Source: Actinomycetes bacterium
GTDB lineage: Bacteria > Actinomycetota > JAICYB01
DNA: 64,000 nt
NCBI GenBank assembly: GCA_025934435.1
Contig: JAICYB010000013.1
Span: 1-64,000 of the forward strand
Direction of reading: 5' to 3'
The position numbers and the translations under genes are program-made. Below the pieces are notes generated by a model that was not told the origin of the DNA, did no database searches, and worked only from the letters and a program-made list of their open reading frames with translations. This document shows, in pieces, positions 17,035-24,472 of this stretch; the stretch's first letter is position 1; every line of letters starts with the position of its first letter.

Positions 17035-18056
17035 CTGTCTTCGTAGGTTCCGGGGCGCGTGAAGTCGGTGCCTTCGGGTTGATCGGGTGTCCGGTCCACG
17101 GGACGCTTCGTCGGTATCGTCCCGACTCCGAGGTACTTCCGCTCCCCCGCCCACGGACCGGGGATCGCTGTGATGCGGTCGGCAAGATCGAGCGCGACCT
17201 GCTCGTAGTTGACGCGCCATCCGCGGAAGTCGTGCCACGCGTCTCCCGGAGCGCGCTCCATCGGGAAGCCGATCTCCTCCAGTCGTTTCACGCCACGCAT
17301 GTACTCCTCGTAGGTGAGATCGATCGGTCCGTCCGGACGAGGATCGGCGTCGTACGGAACGGACACCACGTCGGCGATCGTCCGCAGCGCCGTGAATCCC
17401 ATGCGAAGACACAATCGCGCTTCGGACGGAGCACTCTCCGGCGCCAGCGAGAGATACAGTGCCGCCGAATCGAGAACGGCGATGAGTCCCGTGAGCCACG
17501 AACGCAACGGGTCCGGTGACCGGAACCACATCAGCACGGGATACGTCGAATGGCTCTCGGCGACGTCCGCGCACCACTCCTCCCACTTCCCGTAGAAGTC
17601 GCGAACGGTGTCGAGGATCCCGATGCGCTGATGCCGCCACAGGATCTCCGGCCCCCATGCCGGCGCACCCGCGCGCGCCTCGAGCAACGTGACGAGCGTT
17701 TCGCGCCGGTTGAACGCGGAGTAGATCGCCGGAAGATAGCCGATCAACAACGCGACCACGATCAATCCGGACGCAGCGGCGAGCAACTCCACGGCCACGG
17801 CGCCCGGGGTCTTCACGATCGCGAACCCGACCGTGGTCATGGACGAACCGCTGTCCTGCAACGCTTCGCCGATCGGAACGTGCGCAACCGCCCACAGGAT
17901 CATGCTGTAGCCGACGAGCAGCAACGCCAGCCAGGTGCCGAGCAAGGAGAGCAGGAACCACGGCGCCTGCAACGCGAGCACACGATCCTTGCGTTCGTAC
18001 GAACGGAAGGCCCGCGACAGGAACCGGAACAACGGGTTGAAGACGCGCGCGACCAC
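17031..18056 (-). CDS. ion-channel-like membrane protein
   Basis: A 341-residue protein from the GTG at 18056. Two hydrophobic helices (about residues 28-55 and 85-110) flank GSSMTTVGFAIVKTPGA, which resembles a two-helix potassium-channel pore with its filter changed from TVGYG to TVGFA. A 230-residue soluble region follows. The frame stays open upstream and adds one more hydrophobic helix if it starts at CTG 18176, which overlaps the previous stop as CTGA; that would give 381 residues and a better-formed protein. Channel homology is by eye and moderate. Confidence 0.6.
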   Translation of the reverse strand: MVARVFNPLFRFLSRAFRSYERKDRVLALQAPWFLLSLLGTWLALLLVGYSMILWAVAHVPIGEALQDSGSSMTTVGFAIVKTPGAVAVELLAAASGLIVVALLIGYLPAIYSAFNRRETLVTLLEARAGAPAWGPEILWRHQRIGILDTVRDFYGKWEEWCADVAESHSTYPVLMWFRSPDPLRSWLTGLIAVLDSAALYLSLAPESAPSEARLCLRMGFTALRTIADVVSVPYDADPRPDGPIDLTYEEYMRGVKRLEEIGFPMERAPGDAWHDFRGWRVNYEQVALDLADRITAIPGPWAGERKYLGVGTIPTKRPVDRTPDQPEGTDFTRPGTYEDS

Positions 18057-18172
18057 CCCGGAGATCCGCCCCGGCGTGTCACCCGGCGTGATGATCGTCC
18101 CGACGACAGACGACAGCGTGCCGAAGACGATGAGTCCCCCGGCGATGCCCGCGATGATGCGAACCGCGACGT

Positions 18173-18874
18173 TCAGCGCTTGGTTTCCCCCGGCGTGAAC
18201 GCCAAGACTTCGACGCCGCTCGCGAGCTTCGAAAGCTCATCCGGCGTCCCCGTGAGCACCGGGAACGTGCCGAAGTGCATCGGGACGACACTGCGCGCAC
18301 CGAGCAGCTTCGTCGCATGCGCGGCTTCACGAGGGCCCATCGTGTAGAAGTCGCCCACCGGAAGGAACGAAACGTCCGGCTCGTAAAGCTCGCCGATGAT
18401 CTGCATGTCACTGAAGACGGTCGTGTCGCCCGCGTAGTAGACCTTCAGTCCACCCGGGAACTCGATGACGTACCCCGCGGCTTCGCCGCCGTAGATGATC
18501 TGGTCACCGTCCTGGATGCCGCACGAGTGGACGGCGTGCACCATCGTGAACTTCACGCCTTGCGCCTGCGCGGTGCCGCCCTTGTTGATCCCCGTGACGT
18601 TCGGCACTTCCTTCCCACCGAGCCACACGGCGGTCTCGAAGATGGCGTACGTCTCGGGCGAGTGCTTCTTCCCGAGCTCGACGGCGTCACCGATGTGGTC
18701 GAAGTGCGCGTGCGTGATCAGGACGAGGTCGAGCTGACCGGGTTCTTTCTGCGCGTCCGGACACGCGGGGTTGTTCATCACCCACGGATCGACGATGACG
18801 ACCTTGCCCTCGGTGGTCTTGAACTGGAACGTGCCGTGCCCGAGCCAGGTGACCTCGGTTCCTTTGAAGTCCAT
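18173..18874 (-). CDS. metallo-beta-lactamase-fold hydrolase (UPF0173)
   Basis: A 233-residue metal-dependent hydrolase of the UPF0173/UlaG-like group. Metal ligands are in LITHAHFDHIGDAVELG (H-x-H-x-D-H), later YYAGDTTVFSDM and PMHFGTFPVL. UPF0173 members are mostly uncharacterised, possibly phosphodiesterases or lactonases. The chain opens MDFKGTEVTWLGHGTF as expected for the family. It sits 9 bases after the SDR gene and probably shares its transcript. Confidence 0.88.
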   Translation of the reverse strand: MDFKGTEVTWLGHGTFQFKTTEGKVVIVDPWVMNNPACPDAQKEPGQLDLVLITHAHFDHIGDAVELGKKHSPETYAIFETAVWLGGKEVPNVTGINKGGTAQAQGVKFTMVHAVHSCGIQDGDQIIYGGEAAGYVIEFPGGLKVYYAGDTTVFSDMQIIGELYEPDVSFLPVGDFYTMGPREAAHATKLLGARSVVPMHFGTFPVLTGTPDELSKLASGVEVLAFTPGETKR

Positions 18875-18883
18875 ACGTGCCTC

Positions 18884-19621
18884 CTATCGGATGCGGTAGC
18901 CACCGTCTACCGGGATGGTTACCCCCGTCACGAAATCCGACGCGGACGAAGCGAGGAACACCGCGGCTCCCGCGAGATCCTCCGGCTCGCCCCAGCGACC
19001 GTGCGGCGTCCGCCGCAGGATGTCGTTGTTCATCTCCGGGATGTCCTTGACCATCGCCGTCATCGGTGTCGCGATCCACCCCGGCTGGATCGCGTTGACT
19101 TGGAAGTTGGGCGCGAGATCGACCGCCATGACCTTCGTCAGCCCTTCGAGCCCGTGCTTCGATGCCGTGTAGCCGACGAGCGCCGGTCCGGCAAAGGTCG
19201 CGTACTCGCTCACGATGTTGATGATCTTGCCGCGCGCGGCGCGCTTGGCGAATCGCTGACTCGCGACGAGCGCCGAGGTGAGATTCACGTCGAGGACGCG
19301 GCGCCAGTCCTCGAGGGGATGATCCGGCGCCGGTGCCACGCGCGCCATGCCCGCGTTGTTCACGAGGATGTCCAACCCGCCGAGCTCGTCGAAGACACGA
19401 TCGACAACCGCGTCGACCGCACCGGCGTCACCCACGTCGAGGGTGTACGCCTTCGCCTTCGAGCCGAGCTCGGCGACGGTCCCGTCGTTGCGCTCCGCGC
19501 TCCGCGCGGCGATCGCGACGTCCGCGCCGTGCTCGACGAACGCGCGCGCGATGGCTTTGCCGATCCCGGAGTTGCCTCCGGTGACGAGCGCGACCTTTCC
19601 ATCGAGCGAGAAGTCCGGCAC
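18884..19621 (-). CDS. short-chain dehydrogenase/reductase
   Basis: A 245-residue SDR. The cofactor motif TGGNSGIG is at about residues 15-22, NNAG at about 90-93, and catalytic Ser with Y-T-A-S-K near residue 155. It ends in the typical FVTGVTIPVDGGYRI. Substrate cannot be told. GTG is the start. Confidence 0.88.
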   Translation of the reverse strand: MPDFSLDGKVALVTGGNSGIGKAIARAFVEHGADVAIAARSAERNDGTVAELGSKAKAYTLDVGDAGAVDAVVDRVFDELGGLDILVNNAGMARVAPAPDHPLEDWRRVLDVNLTSALVASQRFAKRAARGKIINIVSEYATFAGPALVGYTASKHGLEGLTKVMAVDLAPNFQVNAIQPGWIATPMTAMVKDIPEMNNDILRRTPHGRWGEPEDLAGAAVFLASSASDFVTGVTIPVDGGYRIR

Positions 19622-19647
19622 AGGATGGAGCGTAGCGACTCCGTGCG

Positions 19648-20568
19648 ATGGGGTCCGAAGCCCGGCATCACACGACCGCTACCATCGAACGCGTGGACGT
19701 CGAGGTCATCTCCGAATCGGGGCAAGGAAGCCTCGACGAGATCGCGGGCCTTCTGCGCGAAGCGCGGGAGCGGACGCACCATCAACCGCTCGGCGAGCAC
19801 AAGTTCCTCGACCTCGTTCACGGCGGCAAGGATTGCTTCCGCGGCATCGTCGCCCGTGAGAACGGCACGGTCGTCGGCTACGCACATCTCTCGCGCCACG
19901 GCGAGCGGATCTGGGCCCTCGAGCTCGTTGCGACGGACGATCCCCTCCGCGCCGACATCGCGCACCGGGCGATCGACGTGCTCGCCGCCGAAGGCGGCGG
20001 TCATCTCCACCTGTGGGTGTTCCGTCCGACGGCGGCGGACGACGCACTCGCTGCCGACCTCGGCCTCCGGCACGGTCGCGACCTCCTCCACATGCGCGTC
20101 GATCTGCCGCTCGAGCGGAAAGCCGAACCGCCTGAGGGCATCGTCCTTCGTCATTTCGTGCCCGGACGCGACGAGGAAGCGTGGCTCGAAGTGAACAACC
20201 GCGCCTTCGCCGAACACCCCGAGCAGGGCGCGTGGGACCGCAAGACCCTCGAGCGCCGCATGGGCGAAGCATGGTTCGACCCTGAGGGGTTCGTCCTCGC
20301 GGAGGACAAGGAGGGCATCGCCGGCTTCTGCTGGACGAAGCGCGGCGACGATTGCGGCGAGATCTACGTGATCGGCGTCGACCCGCGCTGGCAGTCCGGC
20401 GGACTCGGCAAGGTGCTCGTGATCGCCGGCCTCGAGCACATCGCGAAGCACCGCGACCACGGCTGCCTCTACGTGGACGCCGCCCAGCGCCCCGCCGTGG
20501 AGCTCTACACGAAACTCGGCTTCACCGAGGACCACCGCGACCGCGCGTACATCGGCGACGTGGGCTAA
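19648..20568 (+). CDS. mshD: mycothiol synthase (MshD-like acetyltransferase)
   Basis: A 306-residue protein with two GNAT domains. The C-terminal one has the acetyl-CoA segment VDPRWQSGGLGKVLVIAGLEHI and LYVDAAQRPAVELYTKLGF, the family pattern of MshD, which acetylates Cys-GlcN-Ins in the last step of mycothiol synthesis. Mycothiol is essentially confined to Actinomycetota, so this is a lineage marker. GTG at 19693 is an alternative start (VDVEVISESG). Confidence 0.85.
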   Translation: MGSEARHHTTATIERVDVEVISESGQGSLDEIAGLLREARERTHHQPLGEHKFLDLVHGGKDCFRGIVARENGTVVGYAHLSRHGERIWALELVATDDPLRADIAHRAIDVLAAEGGGHLHLWVFRPTAADDALAADLGLRHGRDLLHMRVDLPLERKAEPPEGIVLRHFVPGRDEEAWLEVNNRAFAEHPEQGAWDRKTLERRMGEAWFDPEGFVLAEDKEGIAGFCWTKRGDDCGEIYVIGVDPRWQSGGLGKVLVIAGLEHIAKHRDHGCLYVDAAQRPAVELYTKLGFTEDHRDRAYIGDVG

Positions 20569-20616
20569 CGCGTCCAGGTCGCAACAGCGTCCAGCCCGTG
20601 GTATAGATGAGGGCTC

Positions 20617-21447
20617 ATGCATAACGGCTTCGGCATCGCGCTCCTGCTGTCGGCGTTCGCCCTCGGGTTCCGCCACGGCATCGACTGGGACCACATCGCG
20701 GCGATCACGGATATCACGTCGTCGCAGCGATCCGTCCGCACAGGGCTTCGCTTCGCCACGCTGTACGCGGCCGGCCATTCGATCATCGTCTTCCTGATCG
20801 GCATCGCGGCGATCGGCCTCGGTCGTAACCTCCCGAAGTCCGTCGACGAAGTGATGACCCGCGTCGTCGGTGCGACGCTCGTCCTCCTCGGCTTCTACGT
20901 CCTGTACGCCTTGATCCGCTACAAGAGCGAGTTCCGCATGCGGAGCCGGTGGATGTTGATCTTCTCCGGCATCCGCACCCTTTACCGTCGTTTCCGAGAC
21001 AGGACGGAGCTCGTCGAGCACGAACACACGCACGTCGAGCTCGCGCACCACGGTGACGGCGGCACGACGACGCTCCCGGTGAAGACACACAAGCACACGC
21101 ACTCGCACACCGACCCGTTCATGAACTACGGCCAGGGGACGTCGTTCGCCGTGGGTCTGCTGCACGGGATCGGCGCGGAAACCCCGACGCAGGTCGTGAT
21201 CTTCCTCGCGGCATCCGGTGCGGGCGGCGTCAGCTCGGGGATCTTCGTCCTGGCGACGTTCCTCATCGGACTCTTCACCGCGAACTCCGCGCTCGCGATC
21301 GCTTCGGCCTCCGGGTTCCTCGCCGCCGGACGGAGCTTCAAGGTCTACGCGACGATCTCCGCGATCACCGGTTGCGCGAGCTTCGTCCTCGGGCTGATCT
21401 TCCTCCTTGGGAAGACGGCGGTTCTGCCGGCGATCTTCGGCGGTTAG
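20617..21447 (+). CDS. NiCoT-type nickel/cobalt permease
   Basis: A 276-residue polytopic membrane protein. The signature R-H-G-I-D-W-D-H-I (H-x4-D-H) is in the first helix pair (about residues 18-26). A histidine-rich loop (EHEHTHVELAHH, THKHTHSHT) lies mid-chain, and a second half contains VGLLHGIGAETPTQ. These are hallmarks of NiCoT/RcnA-like transporters; uptake versus efflux cannot be fixed from sequence. It is convergent with the Nur regulator and next to a cobalamin riboswitch, which points to nickel or cobalt supply. Its 3' end overlaps nur by 83 bases. Confidence 0.82.
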   Translation: MHNGFGIALLLSAFALGFRHGIDWDHIAAITDITSSQRSVRTGLRFATLYAAGHSIIVFLIGIAAIGLGRNLPKSVDEVMTRVVGATLVLLGFYVLYALIRYKSEFRMRSRWMLIFSGIRTLYRRFRDRTELVEHEHTHVELAHHGDGGTTTLPVKTHKHTHSHTDPFMNYGQGTSFAVGLLHGIGAETPTQVVIFLAASGAGGVSSGIFVLATFLIGLFTANSALAIASASGFLAAGRSFKVYATISAITGCASFVLGLIFLLGKTAVLPAIFGG

Positions 21448-21862
21448 GTTCGCGGCACTTCTCGCACAGCCCCACGATCGCGAAGTGGCGGCGGTCGACC
21501 TCGAAGTTGTGGTCGCGTTCGATCGCCCGCAGCAACGGACGGAGCTTCGACGCCGGTAGCTCGATCACGGCTTCGCAGCGTTCGCAGACAAGATGCTGAT
21601 GCTCCTCGTCGGCGAGGTGATACACCGCCCTCCCGTGACCGAGGTGGACATGGTCGATCACACCGATCTCTTCGAGCGCTTCGAGCGTCCGGTAGACGGT
21701 CGAGATGTTGATCGACGGGAACCGGCGGTGGATGTCGGACGCGAGCTCATCGGCGGTGACGTGTCCCTTCGCGGCGAGGACCGCCTGGACGATGACCTGG
21801 CGCGCGGAGGTGCGCCGTCCTCCCGCCGCAGCGAGTGCGTCGAGTACCGAATCTGCGTCCAT
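21365..21862 (-). CDS. nur: Fur-family regulator, Nur-like (nickel)
   Basis: A 165-residue Fur-family repressor. The HTH has SINISTVYRTLEALEEIG (about residues 50-67), the metal site HVHLGHGRAVYHL and HQHLVCERC, and a second C-x-x-C pair in LCEKC. The wording around HLGHG and HFAIVGLCEKC matches actinobacterial Nur, the nickel-uptake regulator, better than Zur or Fur. A Nur-type box lies directly upstream at 21869-21885, so autoregulation is likely. The last 30 residues are a basic tail encoded opposite the NiCoT gene. Confidence 0.82.
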   Translation of the reverse strand: MDADSVLDALAAAGGRRTSARQVIVQAVLAAKGHVTADELASDIHRRFPSINISTVYRTLEALEEIGVIDHVHLGHGRAVYHLADEEHQHLVCERCEAVIELPASKLRPLLRAIERDHNFEVDRRHFAIVGLCEKCREPNRRRSPAEPPSSQGGRSARGRSSRNR

Positions 21863-21868
21863 GTGCAA

Positions 21869-21885
21869 TTGCAAGCTTATTGCGA
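21869..21885. promoter_or_regulatory. Nur box upstream of nur
   Basis: TTGCAA-gctta-TTGCGA, seven bases before the nur start, fits the Streptomyces Nur consensus tTGCaa-N5-ttGCAA with one mismatch. It lies between nur and the divergent riboswitch-controlled genes, so it may act on both. Confidence 0.6.
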
Positions 21886-21917
21886 TAAGCCGACGGTCGC
21901 CGGAAGGCGTATGATTC

Positions 21918-22078
21918 GCCGCAAGCAACGTGGCGGTTGCCTACGGCCCGGATGCCGTAGGCCTCGCAGCGAAGCCGGTGCTCGGGGTTGGGATGTCCCC
22001 GCTTCGAAAGTCCGGCGCTGACCCGCAACTGTGATCAGGGTGCGAACCCTGTAAGCCAGGACGCCTGGCCGTCACGGT
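21918..22078 (+). ncRNA. cobalamin riboswitch
   Basis: A cobalamin aptamer lies between nur and the first secreted protein gene. Conserved blocks in order: GCCGGTGCTC (about 21974), AAGTCCGGCGCTGACCCGC (22008-22026) with AACTGTGA, the hairpin CAGGGTGCGAACCCTG, and the B12 box TAAGCCAGGACGCCTGGC (from about 22052). A ribosome-binding site (gaggaggtgg) and the ATG at 22117 follow within 50 bases, suggesting control of translation start. The 5' boundary is approximate. In characterised systems cobalamin turns the downstream genes off. Confidence 0.92.
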
Positions 22079-22116
22079 GCTCCGGAACTCCTTCGAGGAA
22101 GAGGAGGTGGAGCTTC

Positions 22117-22599
22117 ATGAGTGGTTCGCGCAAGGCGTTGTTCGCGTTCGTCGTGGTGGTTCTCGGGGTGTTCGGCCCCCTGATCGTGATGCCGCAGGCC
22201 TCGGGTCGTGCGGCGAACAAGATCGCGATCGTGGTGGAGCACACGAACGGCGGCGGACCGACGAATACTGAGTGTGTGCCGATCCCGAGTACCGGGACGA
22301 AAGCCGTGCTGGCGCTGACGCGGTCGCACTTCGCGTTCTACACGACGAGCGACCCGCAGTTCGGCCGTGCGCTGTGCTGGCTCGACGGAGACGGCCAGGT
22401 CCCGCCGGGTTGTTTCGGTCTGTTGACCGATCCCTTCTGGGGCGTGTCGTTGCAGAAGCCGCATCACGATCCGAAGGAAGCCGCGGTCGGTATCAGCAGC
22501 TTGCACGTTGCGCCAAAGGATGTGCTGTACCTCCAGTACGCGACGTTCCCGCAACCGACTCCGACCAAAGTCAGTTTCCGCAGCGTGTGTAGGGGGTAA
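22117..22599 (+). CDS. secreted transcobalamin beta-domain-like protein
   Basis: A 160-residue exported protein directly after the riboswitch. The signal peptide is MSGSRKALFAFVVVVLGVFG with cleavage near GRAA. The mature part has IAIVVEHTNGGG, CVP, ALCWLDGDG and DPFWGV, matching in order the features of the third gene product (IVVEDTGG, CVP, AVCSLNG, PLFWGYW). This resembles DUF4430, the beta-domain that closes over cobalamin in transcobalamin. The chain has no membrane anchor. An upstream in-frame ATG lies inside the aptamer and is rejected. Cobalamin binding is inferred from riboswitch and fold resemblance. Confidence 0.65.
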   Translation: MSGSRKALFAFVVVVLGVFGPLIVMPQASGRAANKIAIVVEHTNGGGPTNTECVPIPSTGTKAVLALTRSHFAFYTTSDPQFGRALCWLDGDGQVPPGCFGLLTDPFWGVSLQKPHHDPKEAAVGISSLHVAPKDVLYLQYATFPQPTPTKVSFRSVCRG

Positions 22600-22610
22600 T
22601 CGAAGCCCTT

Positions 22611-23909
22611 ATGCGACGTGCGGTCGCCGGCATCGCGGTGTTGCTGTTCGCGCTGTCCGCCGTCGCGTGGACGGCCGGACCGGCCGTGACACGGGGCGGA
22701 CAGTACATCTCGTCACAGCAGTCGTCCGACGGCAGCTTCTCCAACCCGCAGACGACGGGCGAGACGCTCGCCGCGATGCTGGCCGGCCACGTCACGGGGA
22801 CGCCCGTGAGCAAGGCGCTCGCCTACCTCAAGTCGCACGGCAAGGCCGGAGCGACCGAAGCTGCCTACACCGGACGCATCATCGCCGGACTCGTCGCGGC
22901 GAAGCAGGACCCGCGTTCGTTCGGTGGCGTGAACTACGTCGACATCCTGCACTCGCAATATGACGCATCGACCGGTAACTACGACGACAAGAACTTCTTC
23001 TCCGATCTCATCGCGGCGAACGGTGCGAACGCGGCGAAAGACCCGTTGCCGTCCCAAGCGGTCTCGTTCATCGAAACCGGGCAGTGCGACGACGGCGGAT
23101 TCTCGGCGCTCGGTTGTGACCAGGGGTCCGACGTCGACACGACCGCGTGGGCGATCAACGTCCTCATCGCGTCGGGTCACCGCTCGGACGATGCCGTGCC
23201 GAAGGCCCGCAGCTATCTCGTCGGTGTCGAGCGTTCGGACGGCGGGTTCTCGCTCTCGACCGACGCGAGCTGCAACTGCAACTTCATGAGCGTCGATTCC
23301 ACGGGTCTCGCGATCTCCGCCATCAACGCCCTCGGCGAAGATCCGACGAAAGCGCCGTGGGTCAAGAAGAACAGCGCGAACCCGGTGACGAGCATCGAGC
23401 GGTTCCAGAAAACGAACGGATCGTTCCGCGCGAACGCGCAGACGAACAGCGGCAACCTGGTGTCGACGGTGAACGCGGTGCCGGCACTCTCGCACCACAG
23501 CTATCCGGTGGCGATCAAGAACAAGCCGAAACCGTCGGCAACTCCGAGACGGACGGCGCCCGGCGCAAGCGACGAGCCCTCGGGTGGTGGCTCGGGATCC
23601 GGGTCCGGCGGAGGAGGAGCGGGAACGGTACCGGGAACGGGAACGTCCGGATCGCACAACGCCACCGACACCGCGCGCGTCGCGACGTCGACGAACAAGC
23701 AAGCAGCGGCGGCGGCGAAGTCGTCCGCCTCCTCGTCCAAAGGCAAGAAGGCGAAAGGATCGAAGGCGTCGCCCGGCCCGTCGAACCTCGGGTTCGGAGG
23801 GATCACGACGAAGCATGGCGGGATCCCGATCACGGCATGGGCGGCCATCGCGCTCGGTTGCGCGGGCATCGGCACAGGGGTGTGGTTCCTTCGCGCGCGC
23901 TTCAGGTAA
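22611..23909 (+). CDS. anchored alpha/alpha-barrel protein, transcobalamin alpha-like
   Basis: A 432-residue surface protein. Signal peptide at 1-23. Residues about 28-300 are six helical-hairpin repeats of prenyltransferase/terpene-cyclase type (SSDGSFSNPQ, QCDDGGFSALG, VERSDGGFSLS with DTTAWAINVLIASG and DSTGLAISAINALG), the alpha6/alpha6 barrel also used by transcobalamin and intrinsic factor. Residues about 305-395 are a Ser/Gly/Pro/Lys-rich wall-spanning linker. A C-terminal helix (about 408-427) and RARFR anchor it. It lacks the acidic DxDD-type cyclase motif. Likely cobalamin capture at the cell surface (inference). Confidence 0.72.
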   Translation: MRRAVAGIAVLLFALSAVAWTAGPAVTRGGQYISSQQSSDGSFSNPQTTGETLAAMLAGHVTGTPVSKALAYLKSHGKAGATEAAYTGRIIAGLVAAKQDPRSFGGVNYVDILHSQYDASTGNYDDKNFFSDLIAANGANAAKDPLPSQAVSFIETGQCDDGGFSALGCDQGSDVDTTAWAINVLIASGHRSDDAVPKARSYLVGVERSDGGFSLSTDASCNCNFMSVDSTGLAISAINALGEDPTKAPWVKKNSANPVTSIERFQKTNGSFRANAQTNSGNLVSTVNAVPALSHHSYPVAIKNKPKPSATPRRTAPGASDEPSGGGSGSGSGGGGAGTVPGTGTSGSHNATDTARVATSTNKQAAAAAKSSASSSKGKKAKGSKASPGPSNLGFGGITTKHGGIPITAWAAIALGCAGIGTGVWFLRARFR

Positions 23910-24472
23910 TCGCAGGGATCACGGTCGCGCTGGTGTTCGCCGCGCCGGTCGCGGCGGGGGCGCGCGCCGAGCATCGCGCGGCCATCGTCGTGGAAGACAC
24001 CGGCGGAACAAAGGTCAACTGTGTCCCGTTCACCGGATCGTCGATCACGGGCCTGCAACTCCTCCAGCGCGGGGGTTTCACGCTCGGCGTGAATGTGTCG
24101 TCCATCGGGACGGCGGTCTGCAGCCTGAACGGAACGGGTTGCGCGTCGACGTCGAACTGCTTCTGTCTCTACCCGCTCTTCTGGGGCTACTGGACGCGCG
24201 CTCCCAACGCGACGTCGTGGACGTTCGCCCAGGCCGGCGCGCAAGCGAGGAAGGTGACGGACGGATCCACCGATGCGTGGGTGTGGGGGCGCGGCAGCTC
24301 GGGACCGAAACCGCCGAACGTTTCCTTCAAGCACGCATGCGCGTCGGCGAGCGGTGTTCCGTCCGGCTCGAAGAAACCGTCGAGCAACTATGCGGCGTTC
24401 GGAGCCTTCGTCGGAGCGATGGTCATCGTGGGTGGTGGCCTCGCGTTCCGGAGATCTAAGCGGTCCCGCTGA
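23882..24472 (+). CDS. anchored transcobalamin beta-domain-like protein
   Basis: A 196-residue protein starting at GTG 23882, 28 bases inside the previous gene; this start gives a proper signal peptide (VVPSRALQVIAGITVALVFA, cleavage near GARA). The domain at about 35-155 has IVVEDTGG, CVPF, CSLNGTGC, PLFWGYWTRAP, TSWTFAQAGA and DGSTDAWVWG, close to the DUF4430/transcobalamin beta-domain pattern of W-x-Y-W then dG-x-x-x-W-x-x-G. A C-terminal helix (about 170-188) followed by RRSKRSR anchors it. With the preceding protein it would rebuild a two-domain cobalamin binder from separate chains. Confidence 0.68.
   Translation: MVPSRALQVIAGITVALVFAAPVAAGARAEHRAAIVVEDTGGTKVNCVPFTGSSITGLQLLQRGGFTLGVNVSSIGTAVCSLNGTGCASTSNCFCLYPLFWGYWTRAPNATSWTFAQAGAQARKVTDGSTDAWVWGRGSSGPKPPNVSFKHACASASGVPSGSKKPSSNYAAFGAFVGAMVIVGGGLAFRRSKRSR

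Noticed and set aside
22008..22070. tRNA-like GTGCGAACCC segment
   Set aside because: It is the hairpin of the cobalamin aptamer; no cloverleaf can be formed around it.
21988..22116. Upstream in-frame ATG extending the first cobalamin-locus protein
   Set aside because: It lies inside the riboswitch aptamer; the signal peptide and a strong ribosome-binding site support the start at 22117.
22611..23909. Terpene cyclase or prenyltransferase enzyme
   Set aside because: The barrel repeats fit, but the protein is exported and wall-anchored and lacks acidic catalytic motifs of cyclases.
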